Assembly (NCBI GenBank): GCA_964434955.1
Contig: CAYSXI010000010.1
Span: 1 to 61,555, forward strand
Direction of reading: 5' to 3'
Length of the DNA stretch: 61,555 nucleotides
Source of the DNA: JANQLU01 sp964434955
GTDB taxonomy: Bacteria > Planctomycetota > Planctomycetia > Pirellulales > Pirellulaceae
Shown here: positions 55,201 through 61,555 of the stretch, in pieces
Numbering within the stretch: the stretch's first letter is position 1
Layout of the letters: every line of letters starts with the position of its first letter
Made by a program: the position numbers and the translations under genes
The notes under the pieces: generated by a model
Database searches by the model: none
Seen by the model: the letters and a program-made list of their open reading frames with translations, nothing else
Told to the model about the DNA's origin: nothing

Positions 55201-55278
55201 GGGCACGACTATGAGTTTATGCAGCAGCTTTCTGATGAGGAAAAAGAAGACCTGATCCTTTTAATCAAGACGTTTTGA
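52255..55278 (+). CDS. Di-haem c-type cytochrome lipoprotein with C-terminal membrane bundle
   Basis: 1007 residues from a GTG at 52255 with AGGAG 8 nt upstream. The first 22 residues form a lipoprotein signal (FVILFCVYFLVSGC). Two haem-c motifs are present: CAICH (Cys238-His242) and CIACH (Cys519-His523). Motif spacing, length and blocks such as GGPGYYRVPTLISAWATAPF and LHNNSLGNF resemble the di-haem cytochrome peroxidase/RoxA (rubber oxygenase) superfamily. Unlike those soluble proteins, residues about 755-905 contain four membrane helices (IPWVPSLVFVFIAVRLAL, LIGCILLVLLAFAFGFVLW, HILTLVIVFAVSAIAL, VVFLAAAIVFAAGF), then about 100 outer residues. First gene of an operon; it could accept electrons from the GMC oxidoreductase or oxygenate a lipid. 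Confidence 0.85.
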   Translation: MNHKKPYVFVILFCVYFLVSGCRGPVPSDRPHAGGKYIEDAQANESDAYKYFKPASEDHFYEIDGKIHNGKYTPLSDLPEKHPNKLAEIDIRGRQAWMLWTGGNERFWDWLSRNGYDTVDFLKVIDSDRRGDRFARAGLIPEPGMRAPTDAETKDWHGIRVDRPKDDYYAKNPYSSTQPDPDVYGYPTGIVGMRIFKNPEFEKSASAKRNWDPAKFYEDQEYSSNPKTIKPFIVGISCAICHASYHPLNPPIDVEDPEWSNISSTIGAQYLRIREVFGNTLEPKSYLYHLLDSQFPGTIDTSLVATDHINNPNTMNAIFGLQARIRRALDNPPETLSDESFGPPGDRYPGLWDSRYQYGQYDYPPPFLDHRDEFEGNPRHVPMVLVDGSDSVGSWVALARVYLNIGTYHDQWMRTHNTALGFRDQTPFRLEDCEENSIYWHATKIRVDSMTAYFLKSSDPMLLKDALVNNKPVVKFAPTKSVIDYREKLKKEKNVDHQFTGLPTDESLKNGRQVFAKGCIACHSSKQPVKNGLKDALVVLDEQGNEIKAEPLDMDDLWRLTRGDGQLPADYARWAQAAVENPEFWEDNYLSTDRRIPVTITETNASRAMATNAKRGHVWEDFASNTYKDLDSVGAIRYRDPFSGAENRFEAPAGGPGYYRVPTLISAWATAPFLHNNSLGNFNNDPSVKGRLEAYDDAIRKLLNPGKRFESHDLAKLNKAESIGSDQLEKDGGLIWRTDQRTHFKIRGHQVPSFLAGFTGFRPIWIRLIPWVPSLVFVFIAVRLALSSRIKRIGDWLVEKHERFRLLVMLVKLIGCILLVLLAFAFGFVLWKYFSAFRMIEVGSGWLLPWINLHILTLVIVFAVSAIALWFQNIRVSKMVAVVFLAAAIVFAAGFGRFASGNGSELTIGPFPQGMPVNLLVNVDPHSDIKDLVDVADALVEHFKKYGGRDDVDVQQELHDFERNVAPLLMKVSNCPDLVVDRGHDYEFMQQLSDEEKEDLILLIKTF

Positions 55279-55280
55279 TC

Positions 55281-57510
55281 ATGGCAAGAATCGAACCTAG
55301 CTGGACTGACCCAGAGAATACACCCGTCGATTTCATTATTGTCGGAGGTGGCGCAGGCGGTGCGCCTTTGGCCGCTCGGTTGGCCGAACGAGGATTTGAA
55401 GTCCTGGTCATTGAAATGGGACCAGCCAAGCCGAAAACTCCTCAGGGTTCCATCGTTGATTCGACACAGGTTCCTTTACTGCACACAGAGTCAACGGAAG
55501 ACAATCGGCATTCTTTAAGGTATTTCGTCGACCATTTTGGCGGCGTCAACGAGGAGAGAAATCCGAGAAGGAACTTCCCCGACCCCAATGTCGATCCACC
55601 GACGGCCCATCCAAAGGACAACGAAGGCGTTTTCTATCCGCGAGCTCAAGGATTGGGCGGATGCACAATCCACAATGCCATGATCACGATCTGCGGTCCA
55701 TCGGAAGATTGGGACGAGATCGCCGACGAAATGAATGATCCCAGTTGGCGCGGTGAAAGGATGCGCAACTATTTCGAAAGGCTCGAGAAGTGCAACTATG
55801 ACAAGAGTAGTTTTCTTAGCCGGCTTCGTCCTTTCAAAAGCCACGCGACTTGGGCAAGTGGGCGCCATGGACACCAAGGTTGGTTGCAAACATCCATGTC
55901 TGATTTGCGGCTCCTCGCAAATGAAAAAAAGTTCTTGAAAATCATCAAACAGGCGGCATGGAACGCCGTAGAAACAGGAGTCGATACGGTCGCCGAAATC
56001 AAGTCCGGGACCTTGCCGGGATTGGATCCAAACCATTGGGAAACCATGCGGCGTAGCCAGGAAGGACTTTCCCAGATCCCTTGTTCAATCACGGAATCGG
56101 GCGAACGCTCGGGTCCCCGTGAGCGCTTGTTTGGCGTTCAAAAAGCGAGACCGGATAAACTCAAGTTTCTAACCGAAACATTGGTAATCGGATTGTTATT
56201 TGATCGCCGCGACGCGGAACGCGTAAACGGTGTCCAGGTGCTGAGTCAAAAGCACGTTTACGAAGCGGATCCCGAGGCCCAAAAACCACCCAGGAATTGG
56301 AGCAACCTGACTGAGAAAATTCATTGCAAACGAGAAGTCATCCTGTGCGGGGGGACATTCAATACCCCGCAATTACTCATGTTGTCTGGGCTGGGCCCGG
56401 AAGAACATTTGAAAAGCCAAAGAATCAAACTGGTCAAAGACCTCCCTGCGGTTGGGCAGAATCTGCAAGATCGATATGAAGTTCCAGTGATCGCGACGTT
56501 GTCCGATCGGTTTCGCTCGCTGGATGGCCTCGAGCTAACCTCGTTGTCCGAGAACGATGCATCTCTCAATGCCTGGGTGCGAAACCGCGGCCTGCCCAAC
56601 AAGACAAACGTCTACGGAACCAACGGCGGTTTGATCTCAATTTTTAAACGTTCACGCCACGAAACACGGCACCCCGATCTGTTTATCTTCGCACTGGCCG
56701 GGTACTTTCCCGGTTACTACCCGGGCTACTCCAAGCCCTCGGCTCTGGCTCCCGATCTTGACGGTGAACGGGAAGACGGGAGGGCCTCGCCAGAAAAACG
56801 CACCGTGACATGGTTGGTGCTCAAGGCTCGTTCCCGAAATAATCAGGGTACGGTCGAGTTGCGAAGTAAGAGTCCTTTCCGTCGACCCAAAATTAACTTT
56901 CAGGTACTGCCGGATGACGNNNNNNNNNNNNNNNNACCGTGATCTCGACTCGATCCATGAAGGTGTTCAATTCGTTGAACGCATGTTGGTCAATAGCATG
57001 CGTTCGGGGCTGGTCGAGTCATATCAGTTTCCCTTTAACGAAGAACTGGGTTCGCAATTCGAAGACGATCAACGGATCGAAAATGACGAGGCGCGAGATC
57101 AAAAAGTTCGCAACTGGATCAAGGATGTAACCTGGGGGCACCATGCCTGCGGCACCTGCCGGATGGGAAAAGATGAATCAGAATCCGTCGTTGACTCGAG
57201 ATTTCGAGTTCACGGAATCAAGGGTTTGCGAGTTGTCGATGCTTCGGTTTTCAAAAAGATTCCCGGATATTTCATTGTCACCAATATCTACATGCTGTCA
57301 GAAAAAGCGGCAGATTGTGTCAGCGAGGACCACCCCGACCATTTTGTTTCTGAGCAAATTGCCGGCGACAGACTAGTCCAGGAAAACCTGCGAAGAAACC
57401 CGATCCACCGGTCCAACTGGCAGTCGAAGGAACGTGAGTGTTACCCGGTAGAAATGGAAGACATTGAATCCAAACTGATTCGCGCGCGGCGCAAAAAGGT
57501 GGGGCTCTAA
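55281..57510 (+). CDS. GMC-family FAD oxidoreductase (contains assembly gap)
   Basis: About 740 residues, read in two frames either side of the N run. The start at 55281 is 3 nt after the cytochrome stop. N-terminal FAD site: DFIIVGGGAGGAPLAARLAE; second GMC block FYPRAQGLGGCTIHNAMITI; signature LCGGTFNTPQLLMLSGLGPE. After the gap comes RDLDSIHEGVQFVE and the C-terminal catalytic region GHHACGTCRMG, VVDSRFRVHGIKGLRVVDAS and VTNIYMLSEKAAD. This class oxidises alcohols such as choline, sugars, sterols or long-chain alcohols. The stop overlaps the next start (TAATG), so translation is coupled. No signal peptide is seen. The gene is probably intact; frames match if the true gap is a multiple of three. 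Confidence 0.9.
56920..56935. other. Assembly gap (16 N)
   Basis: Sixteen N inside the GMC gene. The upstream reading frame ends with FQVLPDD and the downstream one resumes with RDLDSIHEG, a junction that in relatives is nearly continuous, so few residues are missing. The frames agree only if the real length is divisible by three, unlike 16. Confidence 0.97.
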
Positions 57511-60104
57511 TGGACGACAAAAAGCCTTGGTTGCTTAAGCTTCCGCTCAAGCCAATCTCCTCTCGGGACACGGAAAAGCCAACGTCGAAAGGAAAAACCG
57601 TCGATGACGGAAACTCGATTCGCGCCAATCCGCCTGATGTACCGGATGACGCAGAGGAATGCCCGCTTTATCACGAGACCCTTCCTGAAGACACGCTCGG
57701 TTTAGCGCTTTCCGGTGGTGGGATTCGCAGTTCGTCGTTTTGTCTTGGAATTCTACAAGCGTTGGCTGGCTCCGACTGGCTTAAACGAGTCGACATACTA
57801 TCGACCGTTTCCGGGGGCGGTTACATCGGTTCGTTTCTGGGGAGGTTTTTTGATACTTGCCACGAGCCACAGCAAGTTTCCAATGCTCTGACAAATACAC
57901 AGAGTCGCGAGATCAATTGGCTGCGCGCGCATGCCAACTACCTTTCACCAAAAGGTGTCGGTGATACGGTTTACAATCTCGCCTCGTTTTGGCGAAATCT
58001 GTTGAGCGTCCATCTTGTGCTCTGGGTTTTCTTTTTTGCAGTATTTGGCGCGATCAATGTTGTTGGATACTTCCCCTACCATTGGGCGGACACGCTGTTC
58101 TCGTTACTGGAACAGCTAGCGCCTTTTACATCGACAATTGAAACCAACATGGGCTTTACCAGCCCCTGGGCTGCTTTCGCCGAAAGCTTGGTTTGGGTCA
58201 CGGTGCTTCCGCTGGCAATTGCCTATTGGATTGTTTCCGAAGACTATTACGAAGAACTCGTTTTGTCGTTCCTGTTTACTGCGTTGGTGATCGCAATTGT
58301 TGTCTTATTGGCGACGCTCTGGCCCGGCGCGTTGGTCGTTTTCGCAGCTTCCGTTTTCTGGATTTTCTTCGCCTGGCGGACAATCAAGAAGAACGAAGGA
58401 CATGGCAACCCTCGCAGTCGCTTTCGGATCGCGCTCTCACGAAATTATTTGACCCATTATCTCGGTTTGTGGTCGATGATCGTCTTAGCGATCGTTGTAT
58501 TGGCGATCGTTGACGCCACGGGGCGGTACCTCGCATCGGCATACTTACTGACCTTGACCGAAGGGTCAGCTCTTTGGGGTGTCGTGGGTAGTTTGGTTTC
58601 TTTGGTCGGTATGATTCCATTCCTGCGCGGATTTGCCGTCTACCTTGTCAACGCCGGAAGCAGTAATCGCGGATTTCTCGCCAAGTTGCGGAAGATTCCA
58701 TTCTTGGCGACTTTTTCCCTGTTTCTTTTGCTTGGAATCTTGCCATTGCTCGTGGTGTCATTCATGAGCCATGTGGTCTTTGAGCTCGGTGAAACATGGA
58801 TTCTTGGTACGGTTGCCACGTCTGTCGCAATCTTGATCAGTTTGTTGCTCGGGTGGGCTAGTCCTCTATTCGAATATTCCAATCCGGTACGTTTCGTCAA
58901 TCGCTCTGGCCTACTCGGCATTTACTCGGCGCGGTTAGCCCGAGTTTTTCTTGGGGCAGTTAATCCCAGGCGATATCACCATAACGATGGCAAGAATATT
59001 CGCCATTTAATTGCTGGAGACGACGTACCGTACAACGAATACAAGCCTCATGATCGGGGCGGACCGCTGCACCTGATCAATGTTGCCGTCAACGAGACGG
59101 TGGATGTTTCGTCGCAACGAGGCATTCGAGATCGCAAAGCAGAAAATATGGTCATGGGACCAGCCGGCGTGAACGTCGCCCGCAACTTCCACGCAATCTG
59201 GACCGACCAAGACCAGGCCACCTGTGAATTGAACCCCATAGGCGATCTTTCATCTGCGCATCCGTTTCTCAAAAACGACCGAACACCGGTTGCCATCGAA
59301 AACCTCAACCTTCGTGAATGGACCGCGATTTCGGGGGCGGCGATCAGTGCAGCGAAAGGGCGAGAGACTCAAATTGGTCGGTCAATTCTTTTTACCTTGA
59401 CCAACTTGCGTTTGGGCTACTGGTGGAATTCAGGGATCTACTCCCACGAAAGATTCCGGTTGCCGATGCGAATGGACTTGGCAGAACAGATTCGCCGTAT
59501 GGGTTACCGCCTATTCTCTTCACAGATGTTGTTATTAGCCGAGTTAATTGGCCGTTTTACGGGAGCTTGGAGGCGACATTGGTACCTCTCTGATGGAGGG
59601 CATTTTGAATTGACTGGCGCCTATGAACTCATTCGTCGGCGAGTGCCGTACATGGTCGTGGTCGATGTCGGAGCTGACAAAGAATACAACGGCGAAGTAA
59701 TCGGGTGGCTCGCGCGCTTGGTACGAATCGACTTCGGTGCTGAATTCAGGGAAGTGGATTTGGACCAGATCAGCGAGGTGCCTTCCGAGGTCAAAGAACA
59801 ATTGGGTAGCGTCGAGGAACTTTTGGGTTCCGAGGGCAATCCGCCACATAAAAATGCGACCCTGTTCCAGGTTCAATTTCCCAAATCCGAACGGACTGAA
59901 AAATCCTGGCACGGTCGCAGCTGTTGCTGGATGCTCTACATTCGTGCATCCGTCATCGATGGCGAACCGGTAGATGTTCGCAATTACAAGCTGGAAAACC
60001 CGGATTTCCCCAACGAACCCACGCTGGATCAATTCTTCGATGAACCGCAATGGGAGAGTTATCGAAAACTGGGAGAGCATATTGGCGGGAGGTTCTTTGA
60101 ATGA
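57510..60104 (+). CDS. Patatin-like phospholipase split by a multi-span membrane domain
   Basis: 864 residues. The oxyanion loop is GLALSGGGIRSSSFCLG (Gly69-71, Arg73) and the nucleophile elbow is STVSGGGYIGSF with Ser101. The catalytic Asp lies far away in YLSDGGHFELTGAYEL (Asp695); in ordinary patatins it is about 150-200 residues after the Ser. Between them residues about 165-455 hold seven or so membrane helices (LVLWVFFFAVFGAINVVGYF, LVIAIVVLLATLWPGALVVF, FLLLGILPLLVVSFMSHVVF and others), followed by a soluble part. Family members hydrolyse acyl esters of phospholipids or neutral lipids. The start overlaps the GMC stop and the stop overlaps the next start, so it is a core member of the operon. 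Confidence 0.9.
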   Translation: MDDKKPWLLKLPLKPISSRDTEKPTSKGKTVDDGNSIRANPPDVPDDAEECPLYHETLPEDTLGLALSGGGIRSSSFCLGILQALAGSDWLKRVDILSTVSGGGYIGSFLGRFFDTCHEPQQVSNALTNTQSREINWLRAHANYLSPKGVGDTVYNLASFWRNLLSVHLVLWVFFFAVFGAINVVGYFPYHWADTLFSLLEQLAPFTSTIETNMGFTSPWAAFAESLVWVTVLPLAIAYWIVSEDYYEELVLSFLFTALVIAIVVLLATLWPGALVVFAASVFWIFFAWRTIKKNEGHGNPRSRFRIALSRNYLTHYLGLWSMIVLAIVVLAIVDATGRYLASAYLLTLTEGSALWGVVGSLVSLVGMIPFLRGFAVYLVNAGSSNRGFLAKLRKIPFLATFSLFLLLGILPLLVVSFMSHVVFELGETWILGTVATSVAILISLLLGWASPLFEYSNPVRFVNRSGLLGIYSARLARVFLGAVNPRRYHHNDGKNIRHLIAGDDVPYNEYKPHDRGGPLHLINVAVNETVDVSSQRGIRDRKAENMVMGPAGVNVARNFHAIWTDQDQATCELNPIGDLSSAHPFLKNDRTPVAIENLNLREWTAISGAAISAAKGRETQIGRSILFTLTNLRLGYWWNSGIYSHERFRLPMRMDLAEQIRRMGYRLFSSQMLLLAELIGRFTGAWRRHWYLSDGGHFELTGAYELIRRRVPYMVVVDVGADKEYNGEVIGWLARLVRIDFGAEFREVDLDQISEVPSEVKEQLGSVEELLGSEGNPPHKNATLFQVQFPKSERTEKSWHGRSCCWMLYIRASVIDGEPVDVRNYKLENPDFPNEPTLDQFFDEPQWESYRKLGEHIGGRFFE

Positions 60105-61393
60105 TGGTTCAAGTAGCCTGCAAGCTTTGGTTGCTTCGGTGGGCGATTCTCATACCGTTAGTGACTTGCATTGATTTTCCCAAATCGACCCCATTGCTCG
60201 GGTCGGATCACGCTGACCCGATTACCGTTCGCTTCTTCGGAAGGCCTGAGTCAAATCTGACTGGCTTGTTTGCATTTGAAGAGGACGAAAAACTGGTCAT
60301 GGTTCTATGTGCGCGGCCCGGCCTGGCGGATCAACCCGTGGACCTAAAGCGACTTTCATTCTCCCTTCTTATCGATATGGATTCGGAAGTTAAGTTTTCA
60401 GATCGGGGAGAAGCAGACGAATTCCGAACGTTTCGATACGGAGGCTGGGTCACCCAACCGGAAAAGATCCAAGAGGATCTCGAACTGCAGTTTGATTTTC
60501 GGGAAACGGAAAGCACCAGCACTTTTGAATCAACCAAACCGGGCAACCCGATTTCGCTGAAGCCAACTTGGATCAAGGCACCTGAAAGCATCGAGCGGAA
60601 ACTGAAATCGTCGACTCGTTCCTGGGTAGGAATACGAGACGATCCTTTCATTCTCTACGGCTTTTATTCAACGAATGTTGTCGCGATGGTCGTCGAGTTT
60701 CCAATCGAGTTGTTGGGCGACTCCCCTAATCTTTTGATTTGGGCAAAGTGTGAACAAAACGGAAGGAAAATTGACCATGTCGGTCGTTCGCTGCGAACCA
60801 TGCTTCCTCGATTTGATGAATTGAACCGCCTGCACCCGAGCGAACATGTAAGAACCATTCGGGCGAAGCATACGGACCCAGGGATCTTGCAAGACATTAA
60901 ATCGTTCGCGCTGGGTCCTGTGTTTGGGATAAGGCATTACGACTTTGAACCTGATGTGATGATTTTCTCCCGCGCCCGTTGGCAAGAAAACCTCGCCAAA
61001 TTCAAAGTCGAAAATCGTGATTCCGGGAATAGGGTAAATCCAATTGCCTTTCCGAATGGGAGGCGGCTTGAGGATGATGTGGCGACGCTGATGCGAGATC
61101 GTGGTGACGCACTGTTGTTTGAGGTTTCAACGTTAGAAGCGCATGAAGACAACCGGCTTCATCCAACCAAAAACAACAAGCCTTTTCTTCGGTCGTTTCC
61201 TTACTTGGCGGCGCCCAATAAGAATCCGATTGAACCGGAGATGCCACACCTGCGAACAGATAACCTGGTCTTACTTGCCGCCCTAGCCGTTCTGTTGACT
61301 TTGATCTCCTTTCTCTTGCCATGGTTTTTGCTGTTTAGAACAAGGCGTCGGCTGCAGCGTGTTGAACGAGAGCTTGCGACAAGAAGCGCCTAA
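60101..61393 (+). CDS. DUF4331-like exported, C-terminally membrane-anchored protein
   Basis: 430 residues. The start ATGATG overlaps the patatin stop (60102-60104) and has a GGGAGG site. A signal peptide or anchor runs over about 6-24 (CKLWLLRWAILIPLVTCI). The start of the mature part, GSDHADPITVRFFGRPESNL then TGLFAFEEDEKLVMVLCARP, recalls the DUF4331 family (exported proteins with an S-x-H-x-x-P start), but the match is only partial. The rest is beta-rich with SWVGIRDDPFILYGFY and ILQDIKSFALGPVFGIRHYD. Residues about 394-416 are a membrane helix (LVLLAALAVLLTLISFLLPW) with a basic end FRTRRRLQRVE, so most of the chain lies outside. Its role in the operon is unknown. Confidence 0.75.
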   Translation: MMVQVACKLWLLRWAILIPLVTCIDFPKSTPLLGSDHADPITVRFFGRPESNLTGLFAFEEDEKLVMVLCARPGLADQPVDLKRLSFSLLIDMDSEVKFSDRGEADEFRTFRYGGWVTQPEKIQEDLELQFDFRETESTSTFESTKPGNPISLKPTWIKAPESIERKLKSSTRSWVGIRDDPFILYGFYSTNVVAMVVEFPIELLGDSPNLLIWAKCEQNGRKIDHVGRSLRTMLPRFDELNRLHPSEHVRTIRAKHTDPGILQDIKSFALGPVFGIRHYDFEPDVMIFSRARWQENLAKFKVENRDSGNRVNPIAFPNGRRLEDDVATLMRDRGDALLFEVSTLEAHEDNRLHPTKNNKPFLRSFPYLAAPNKNPIEPEMPHLRTDNLVLLAALAVLLTLISFLLPWFLLFRTRRRLQRVERELATRSA

Positions 61394-61412
61394 ATTCTTC
61401 GGGAAAATAAAC

Positions 61413-61555
61413 ATGAATGACATTCGACGATCCAGGCAGGCAGTTTCCGACGAAGATAAAAATTACTCGGGATCAACCTTCCAAGAAGTACGAGATGCCA
61501 TTTTCGATGATCCTTACTTTGAACTTTGGAAAGACAATCAGCCGTTTCCCGTCTA
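61413..61555 (+). CDS. Unknown protein, N-terminal part (cut by window end)
   Basis: An ATG at 61413, 20 nt after the previous stop, opens 47 codons that stay open to the window end. The start MNDIRRSRQAVSDEDKNYSG is polar with no signal peptide; the visible part continues with FQEVRDAIFDDPYFELWKDN. Spacing and direction make it the fifth gene of the operon. Too little is visible to name a family. Confidence 0.65.
   Translation, partial: MNDIRRSRQAVSDEDKNYSGSTFQEVRDAIFDDPYFELWKDNQPFPV

Noticed and set aside
1..61555. Mobile elements, CRISPR arrays, tRNA or rRNA genes
   Set aside because: No transposase or integrase motif, no regularly spaced repeats, and no cloverleaf or rRNA-like sequence was noticed on either strand by eye; tRNAscan-SE and Rfam scans would be decisive.

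Overview
The window looks like a chromosomal segment of a planctomycete, most likely Pirellulales-like. This is inferred from two sulfatases with secretion signals, four PEP-CTERM proteins, three large membrane Ser/Thr kinases (two with zinc-finger anti-sigma-like heads and two with TPR-like tails), ECF sigma factors paired with those kinases, a tricorn-type protease, a gingipain-like peptidase, and many secreted proteins of unknown role. I see no rRNA, tRNA, IS element, prophage or CRISPR array. One short run of N (56920-56935) interrupts a gene.

Layout. 1-5.6 kb: a truncated sulfatase, a LURP-one/scramblase-like protein, a large secreted FAD oxidoreductase and three small envelope proteins, closed by a terminator. 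5.7-7.2 kb: a clear cyclic-di-GMP-I riboswitch, a long leader with a second possible multi-hairpin RNA, and a secreted RTX-like protein with its own terminator. 7.3-9.1 kb: a thioredoxin-fold secreted protein and a leucine-rich-repeat membrane protein. 9.1-19.5 kb: a giant PEP-CTERM repeat protein divergent from an ECF sigma factor that leads two receptor-like Ser/Thr kinases. 19.5-22 kb: a methyltransferase gene broken by one in-frame amber codon and a Wzz-like coiled-coil membrane protein. 22-29.5 kb: a BNR-repeat propeller, three PEP-CTERM proteins, a serine hydrolase and a sphingolipid-desaturase-like enzyme. 29.9-39 kb: a DEAD-box helicase, a secreted protein of unknown function, a sulfatase, a hybrid histidine kinase and an EF-hand gingipain-like peptidase. 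39.1-43 kb: a second ECF/kinase pair in which the kinase is fused to an adhesin-like region and an esterase. 43.1-46.1 kb: a secreted propeller and a TspO / truncated haemoglobin / VIT1-type transporter cluster. 46.6-51.7 kb: a tricorn-like protease, a papain-fold pseudo-enzyme and an unknown protein.

52.2 kb to the window end: a tightly coupled operon of at least five genes. It encodes a di-haem cytochrome lipoprotein with a C-terminal membrane bundle, a GMC flavo-oxidoreductase, a patatin whose catalytic domain is split by about seven membrane spans, a DUF4331-like membrane-anchored protein, and a further gene cut by the window edge. A membrane-bound lipid hydrolysis/oxidation system is my inference; it is the best candidate here for an undescribed system.

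How the parts fit: most genes act at or outside the inner membrane (sulfatases, peptidases, PEP-CTERM proteins, propellers), and the regulators (two ECF/kinase modules, a hybrid kinase and a c-di-GMP riboswitch) suggest control of surface and matrix functions. Functional assignments rest on motifs read by eye; no database search was run.
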